From Craterostigma plantagineum (lineage: Eukaryota; Streptophyta; Magnoliopsida; Lamiales; Linderniaceae): a DNA stretch of 64,000 nt. A program made the position numbers and the translations under genes. The stretch's first letter is position 1. Each line of letters starts with the position of its first letter. The notes beneath the pieces were generated by a model. It had not been told where the DNA came from and did no database searches. It was given only the letters and a program-made list of their open reading frames with translations. Location of the stretch: NCBI GenBank assembly GCA_027422505.1, contig JAPQWV010001547.1:1-64000 (forward strand). Direction: 5' to 3'. Shown here in pieces: positions 57,651 to 64,000 of the stretch.

Positions 57651-58090
57651 CGGACCATTCACCTCTGTATTTGGGAGAGGTGGGGCGATAAGGCCACATG
57701 GTGTGAGTTTTTGATTCGAAAACTTTCTTATTAAGGTGGTGGACTTCTTGGGCCACGATCAGCGTATCTGGGGCATTCCCATGGTGGGTTTTCCTATGTT
57801 TGTGCTGGTCCAGAGGCTGAAGTTACTTAAGCCTATCTTCATGCAGATGCGGCGCAACAAAGGGGATCTTGCTGCTAATGTTGCGGAGCGCTACGCTTCT
57901 TCGGCCTTGCGCGGAATTGCACCACGAGATATCCATTGCAGGGGTTGTTCCACGATCTCGAACGGCATTGTCGCTTTTTGTATGCTAGGGCCGTTGAGAT
58001 TAACACACAGTGCTGTCCCAACGAGAAAAGCTTGCTTGGCTCAAGGATGGCGATCAATGTTCCTCTTATTTCTTCAGGAGAGTTTTTTTT
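57651..58090 (+). pseudogene. L1-type LINE ORF2, continuation after element C
   Basis: Directly after the TSD the plus strand reads SDHSPLYLG, which completes the endonuclease end begun by ELPAT(L) before element C. Then, in changing frames, come MVGFPMFVLVQRLKLLKPIF and ANVAE (the L1 linker), FHDLERHCRFLYARAVEIN and [19 protein letters not shown], the conserved start of the L1 RT domain. Several frameshifts. It is then abruptly joined to element B copy 3 at a T9 run (58082-58091). The 159-residue open frame from 57736 is a chimera of LINE and B and not a gene. Confidence 0.82.
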
Positions 58091-58094
58091 TGGG

Positions 58095-58905
58095 AATCCA
58101 AAACGCATGCTCGCAACATATCTTCGAGCGTCTGAATTGTTCTCTCCGATTGCCCGTCCGTCTGCGGGTGATAAGCCGTGCTGAAGGACAATTTAGTTCC
58201 CATGGCTTTCTGTAAACTCAACCAGAATTGAGACAGAAATCTCGAATCCCGATCCGAGACAACCGAAATTGGAATCCCATGGAGTCTTACAATTTCTTGT
58301 ATATACAGTTCGGCGTACTTCTCCATGGAGTATGTTTGATTAATTGGCAGGAAATGAGCCGATTTCGTCAATCTGTCCACGATCACCCAGATTGCATCGT
58401 GGCCCTTCATCGTCTTCGGTAATCCTACAACGAAATCCATCGTGATGTGGTCCCACTTCCACTCAGGAATCATCAAGGGCTGCAACGTTCCCGCCGGTCT
58501 TTGATGTTCTGCCTTAATTTGCTGGCACGTCAAGCATCTTTGTACAAAAGCGGTCACGTCTTTCTTCATTCCCGGCCACCAGAAATTTCTTCGCAAGTCT
58601 CGATACATCTTTGTTGCACCGGGATGTATCGAATAGATTGTCTTATGCGCCTCCGTCATTATGCTTCGTCGGATTTCTTCATCGGGTGGCACATATAAAC
58701 GACCCCGGAACCGTAAGCTTCCCTCGTCTCGAAATTCAACCTCCGATTGAATACCTTCGTCATGTTCCGCTCGGATCTTCAGATATAATTCGTCATCTTT
58801 TTGTGTCTTGAGAATTCGGTCCAACAACGTCGGCTTCAAGGTTAACGCTGCCAGTCTCGTTTCGATCTCCCCGAAATTGATCACTTCAACTTCGAGTTGG
58901 CACAA
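58095..58905 (-). pseudogene. Element B copy 3: integrase, truncated
   Basis: Homology to B begins at 58095 (equal to 13346 in copy 1), inside the integrase core just after [10 protein letters not shown]. The HHCC region, [25 protein letters not shown] and [13 protein letters not shown] are present. GPY/F motif, chromodomain, 3' LTR and polypurine tract are missing. The frame runs on into LINE sequence (SQKKTLLKK). Confidence 0.9.
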
Positions 58906-60077
58906 TTCCGCATCACCGATTTACGGCTCAGAGCATCTGCGACTACGTTTGCCTTCCCTGGGTGATAGTTAATCACGCAGTCGTAATCTTTCACCAACTC
59001 GAGCCATCGCCTTTGCCTCATGTTTAACTCCTTCTGCGTGAAGAAGTACTTTAGGCTTTTATGATCGGTAAAGATTTCGCATCGTTCCCCGTATAAATAA
59101 TGTCGCCAGATTTTTAGGGCAAACACCACGACTGCGAGTTCCAGATCATGCGTGGGGTAGTTCTTCTCGTACGGTTTCAGTTGTCGGGAGGCATATGCGA
59201 TTACCTTCCCGTTCTGCATCAACACGCACCCCAAACCATTCTTAGAGGCATCACTGTACACCGAAAAGCCTTCGGTACCGGAGGGAATCGTAAGAATAGG
59301 AGCCGTCGTTAATCGCTTCTTCAACTCCTGGAAGCTTTGCTCACAAGCTTCCGTCCACTTGAATGGGACGTTCTTCTTCGTCAGGTTCGTGAGTGTCGAG
59401 GCAATGCTGGAAAAATCCTTGATGAACTTTCGATAGTATCCAGCAAGCCCGAGAAAGCTCCTGATTTCCGTGGAAGTGGTTGGTCGTGGCCAGTTATTTA
59501 TTGCTTCTATCTTGCTGGGATCCACTGAAAGTCCGTTTCTGGAACTGATGTGCCCCAAGAAAACCACTTGTTCCAACCAGAATTCGCACTTTTTGAACTT
59601 GGCGAATAGCTGCTTTTCTCGAAGAATTCGAAGGACCGTCCTCAGATGTTTCTCGTCTTCTCTCGTCTTTGAGTAAATAAGGATATCGTCAATAAAGACG
59701 ATTACGAATTGGTCCAGAAATTCTTTGAAGACCCGATTCATCAAATCCATAAAGGCTGCCGGAGCATTCGTTAGCCCGAAAGGCATGACCAAGAATTCAT
59801 AATGGCCATACCTCGTGTTGAACGCCGTTTTAGGGATATCAGCCTCACGAATCTTTAACTGATGATAGCCAGAACGCAAATCAATCTTTGAGAATACCGT
59901 AGCCCCTTTTATCTGATCGAATAAATCATCGATCCTCGGTAATGGGTATTTGTTCTTTATCGCATAATCGATACAAAGTCGCATTGATCCGTCTTTCTTC
60001 CGCACGAACAATACTGGGGCTCCCTCCCCATGGTGAGAAGCTAGGTTGAATGAAGCCCTTCTGTAATAGTTCATCAA
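58881..60077 (-). pseudogene. Element B copy 3: reverse transcriptase and RNase H
   Basis: Same 398-residue frame as copies 1 and 2, with one change ([11 protein letters not shown] for [11 protein letters not shown]). FIDDILIYS, the [13 protein letters not shown] deletion and both flanking frameshifts are shared. Confidence 0.9.
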
Positions 60078-61905
60078 GTTGCTCCTTAAGCTCTCGTAAT
60101 TCGTTCGGTGCTAGTCGATACGGAGCTTTAGAGATCGGGGCAGCTCCAGGCATGAGATTGATAGAGAATTCTATTTCCCGATCCGGGGCTAGTCCCGGAA
60201 GGTCATCGGGGAATACGTCGGGATATTCATTTACGATAGGGATATCTTCAAGCTTCGGCTGAGATGATTCTTCGGCTTTCACCGCAAAAACGAAGAAAGC
60301 TTCGCAGCCCGAATTTACGAGTCGCTGAGCCTTCAGAGCAGATATCCGAGGAATTGGATTACCATTTGCATTTCTCGAAAATTCAAATTCCTCTTCGTCG
60401 GGCAAGCAGAATTTGACTACTTTCTTCGAGCAGTCGATCATAGCTCCATATCTGGAAAGCCAATCCATCCCGAAAATGACATCGTAATCATTCATCGGGA
60501 TTACGATCAGATCTACATACAAATCTCTTCCCTCAATTCTAACAGGACAATCTTCTACAACTAGATTAGTCCATGTCGGATCTCCGTGAGGTAGAGACAC
60601 CACGAAATTGCACATAGAACGAGTGGGATGAATTCCCGCTCTAGCCACGAAATTAACCGACACAAATGAGTGTGTGGCCCCAGAGTCAAATAAAATTGTT
60701 GATGGTATATGAAAGATATTCAGTATACCCGTGACCACATTCGGATTGGCCTCCGCCTCCTCGTTCGTCAATGTGAAGACACGAGCTGGCACCGGCGGTA
60801 AGGCCTCCACCTCCTCGTTCGTAAGTGTGAAAACACGAGCTGGCACCGGTGGTGGTCGGACTGAATTCTGTGGCTGGTTTTGTGGCGGGTGCGGGAGCAG
60901 CTGCTGAGTTCCGGGACAATCTCGAGCGTAATGTCCGGGCTGCCCGCACTGGTAGCAATGCACCGGTCGTTGTCCGAAACAGACTCCGACATGATTCCTT
61001 CCACACTGTGGGCATCGTGGTGCTGGATTTGGTGGCCTCGTATTCGCTCCCTGGTTGAACGTCGGACGCCAGTTCTGTTGGTTGGGTCGGTTGCCCCTGT
61101 TGTTTGGACCGCTTCCAAAGAATGGCCGTTTGGAACTCCCGTCTCCTTGTGAAGCTTCCCTCTTCCGACTAGACTCCTGGGCCTTCCTCACAACTCCCTC
61201 CGCCTGCTCCGCAATCAATGCCCGTTCCGTCGCATGTCGAAACTCTAACTGGCGCACTCCCGCCACGCTTAGATCCCGATAAAACTCGGGTTTCAGCCCC
61301 CGAAGAAAACGCATCACCTTCAGAGCATTGGTGGCTACGAGGTGAGGTGCAAAGCGAGATAACTCCTCGAATTTGCGGATGTATTCGGGCACCGACATGC
61401 TCCCCTGCTTCAGGTTCATGAACTCATACATTCTCTGCTCCTGGTCGTGAGCAGAGAAGTACTTGTCGTAGAAGAGCTCCCTGAAGCGTTCCCAAGTCAT
61501 AGTGCCTGGGTCCTCCAACACCTTGACGGTGATCCACCAGAATCGCGCATTTCCCCGAAGTAGGGAAATGGCACACAACGTCTTCTCCTCGTTTGGTACA
61601 CGACTGTATATGAAGAGGTCTTCAATAGTGCCGATCCAGTCCTCGGCTTCCGCGGGGTTAGCGACCTCGGAAAAGGTAGGAGGATTAAGTTTGCGGAACC
61701 GTTCCCCGATAATCTCCACACGGTCGGGCTGTGGAGATGGACGGTGCTCAGATGAGCTCCGGTGGTTGATCAGATCATGTATTTGATTCGATTGTTGCTG
61801 AATAAGTTCAGTCAATCGATGGATGGTAGAGCGGTCATCCTCTGGTGAAGATTCAGACCCCGCCCTACGACTCGACTCGCCCACTTCTCTACGTGTTCTC
61901 ACCAT
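59926..61905 (-). pseudogene. Element B copy 3: gag, protease and start of RT
   Basis: It starts MVRTRREVGESS at 61905. Gag-protease is one open frame as in copy 1 (the two extra frameshifts of copy 2 are absent). The knuckle, the 18-residue duplication and [10 protein letters not shown] are present. Private changes are FSEVANP, FWWITVKV and GDPTWTNLV. It ends with the shared frameshift after FSPWG. Confidence 0.9.
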
Positions 61906-62047
61906 TTTCAACCTACTTCTACAATAAATCAATAGACACAAAAATCAATCAAATCAAATCACATAAAACGTAAAACTTACAGGCGCGGCTGGTTCTCCCA
62001 GCTTTTGAGCGCAGTACATGGACAGTCTACAGAACCTATAACCTAAC

Positions 62048-62059
62048 GCTCTGATACCA
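62048..62059 (-). promoter_or_regulatory. Primer binding site of element B copy 3 (tRNA-iMet)
   Basis: TGGTATCAGAGC on the coding strand, two bases from the LTR start at 62062. Confidence 0.88.
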
Positions 62060-62061
62060 TC

Positions 62062-63880
62062 TGTAACGACCCGACTTCCTAGATACGTATTTTGGCGGAT
62101 TTTCGCAGCGTAAGCAGCGGAGAGCCCATTTAATTAAAACTTTTAAAACATAATAGTATAAATACGTTCAATGTCTAAATCCATAAGTCCAAACACAAAC
62201 ACATTTTTATTTATTGACTCGAAGCCCAAGAAGTACACGCCCAAATTTAAAAACACAAAACATAAACTCGTTCCACAGGTCGCGTCCCATGTACTGCGCC
62301 GCCCTCAAAAGTCCGTGGAGTCACCGCCATCAGCCGCCTTACCTACAGACGTAAACCCTGAGCTTTTGCCCAGTAGATGAAAATATGCATGAATGCAAAT
62401 GCTCTCACATCCCAAACCCGGCACCTCACAAATGCACACTCGACATCTCATACGCTAGTTCCTATTTCAACTCTCAACTCATAAATGGGGCCTAGGCTAG
62501 ACTCGGAATCCACGCATAAAATGTCATATAATGTCATGATAGTACGGCCCCATCTCGGTCTCAACCGTAACTATAACCATGACAAGTGGTAACGGCCCCA
62601 TCTAGGTCTCAACCGCACCTTATTGACAAGCGGCCCCATCTCGGTCTCAACCGCAAGCGCTTCAGCGAATCGTATCCTGACAACTAACATCGATCACTTT
62701 GCCCCACTCATCTACACTACCGTGACCCCACACGATTATAACTCCTCTCGTACCACGTTTATGCAAATGACATGCAAATAAAATGCAACATATCACCACG
62801 CAACATATAAAATGTAATGTATCGGCCCGAGGTATTAGCTCGGCCCGATCTCGAAAATCCTCATACACCAAATAATTCGGGCCCGAAGCCCGCGTTCCAA
62901 TTTTTATCGGCCCAAAATCTTAACCACCAAAAGTCTCCCCGGAATTTCACTAAGAGTTACCAAAATTTAATCATTTTCACTTTAAGACCCTAATTTCACA
63001 ATTGGTCCATATTTTAATATATTTTCAAATTCTAACGTCCAATCTCAAAATATCACTTAAGTTCCCAATTTAAAAATATATTTCTGAATTTTACATTTCA
63101 AAACCCCAAAATTTCATAATTTACTTTTTAGGACCCGAAAGTTTTCCTAAGCTTCAGATCTACCCGAATCTTTAAAAATTTCAAATCTGCCCCAAAATCT
63201 TTATATTTCTTTAAAAATCTACCTTGTTCGGAACTTTACAACACAGACTCCCTGAATTTTGTAAAATTTCGATTAAGTCCTAAAATTTTAAAAATAACTA
63301 TTTTATACGGCTGTTTTGCGACAGTTTGGGATTCTCAATGATCACAAAGTAAACGATGTCCGATGGACTTGAAATTTAACCACAGATAAAGAACTTACAT
63401 AACATGATTCTGTGCAAAGGGATTTCTAGTCCGAGGTCTAGATTGTGAGAAATGAATTTTTGAACCTCTTGGCCGAAATGGATAAATAAAACCCTAGAAA
63501 ACACTAATCCTCTCCAAGTTTTGTTCTATCCTCTTAACCACAATTCCTCTAACTCTATTCTTATGTTTCATAAACCTAAACTTCATAAAGATTAAGGTAT
63601 TAAGCTGGCCGAATTTTAGCATGTAAGCATCATCACGAAAATCATACAAGAAATTCACGTTTAGCACATAAACACGTATAAATTCGAAAGAGATCATGCA
63701 ATCACGTAAAATTCACGTATTTAAACTTGTTTACGTGCGTAGGTGATCTTCACCTACCTTAATCCGTAGAGAGCTACGTAACGGGTTGTGTCGTATGATC
63801 CCGACCCGAGAGCTTCGATCCCGAGCTTCCGGAGATTTTTCTCCTCCTCCTCCTTTCCTTTCTTTCTTTCTTCTTCTTCT
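62062..63880 (-). repeat. 5' LTR of element B copy 3, cut by a LINE
   Basis: Follows 17309-19125 closely, including the 79-bp segment missing from the copy 1 3' LTR and the three 23-bp repeats. It ends in the CT tract, where LINE sequence begins. Confidence 0.9.
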
Positions 63881-64000
63881 TTTTTTTTTTTTGGAAAGTG
63901 TTCACTAAACGAAAGAAGCAGGAGTACAAGGACAGCGTACATGATAACGCTCACGACGCTCACGACGCTACAAGCGGTAACAATCTACCGACCAGACAGC
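63881..64000 (-). mobile_element. 3' end of a second ORF1-type LINE family member (runs off window)
   Basis: A T12 run (poly(A) on the minus strand) is followed by GGAAAGTGTTCACTAAACG ... GCGGTAACAATCTACCGACC. This aligns by eye with the tail of the ORF1-only LINE at 22182-22290 (GGTCACTAAAA ... GGTAACAAGCTACCAGCTC). It inserted into the T-rich end of the LTR B CT tract. Only the 3' end is in the window, so whether ORF2 is present cannot be told. Confidence 0.72.

Noticed and set aside
57736..58215. 159-residue plus-strand frame across 58090
   Set aside because: It crosses the LINE/B junction out of the LINE reading frame and then reads integrase antisense. An artefact of the join.
1..64000. 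A host gene, biosynthetic cluster or defence system hidden between repeats
   Set aside because: Every long open frame on either strand is gag-pol, LINE or copia material or its shadow. The remaining gaps (20901-21979, 19618-19935, 1-1393) show no credible coding pattern.

Overview
This window is plant nuclear DNA made almost entirely of nested and duplicated retrotransposons. The evidence for a flowering plant (probably a eudicot; no finer placement is possible) is three Ty3/gypsy chromovirus lineages of the Tekay/Del type with 2.2-3.0 kb LTRs, 5-bp target-site duplications (TSDs), initiator-tRNA-Met primer sites and a C-terminal chromodomain, plus Ty1/copia and L1-type LINE remains. I found no host gene, tRNA, rRNA or CRISPR array. 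All gypsy and copia elements here read on the minus strand.

Layout. 1-1393: unclassified LTR-like DNA. 1394-2705 with 2706-3094 and 12986-19440: gypsy element B, copy 1, split inside its integrase by the young complete gypsy element A (3095-12985, TSD ATATC). 19441-21979: filler, a 119-bp inverted LTR-B end, and a diverged LTR (D). 21980-25745: a broken copia element carrying a LINE copy that encodes only ORF1 (22173-24615, perfect 15-bp TSD). 25834-26500: LINE ORF2 endonuclease region on the plus strand, cut at CACTT by the LTR of gypsy element C (26501-27658).

At 27658/27659 the sequence jumps back to the beginning of the same series. Everything is then repeated: left flank 27659-30957, an LTR of A at 30958-33571, B copy 2 at 33572-40030, then inverted end, D, copia, LINE and LINE ORF2 to 47084. 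The second unit runs into the complete C element (47085-57645, TSD CACTT), the continuation of the interrupted LINE ORF2 (57651-58090), and a third, 5'-to-3' truncated copy of B (58095-63880) hit by another LINE 3' end at the right edge.

The three B copies share the same ancestral frameshift, the same RT deletion and the same gag duplication. They therefore multiplied by DNA duplication and not by retrotransposition. The most unusual stretch is about 28.85-30.96 kb. There the left flank/LTR of B is interleaved every 10-30 bases with unrelated internal sequence of element A, which looks like a consensus (assembly/polishing) chimera and not biology. Apart from that, the best biological leads are the ORF1-only LINE (analogous to mammalian HAL1) and the dense TTTCG-NN-CGAAA palindromes in the C LTR. 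I see no convincing new enzymatic or defence system.
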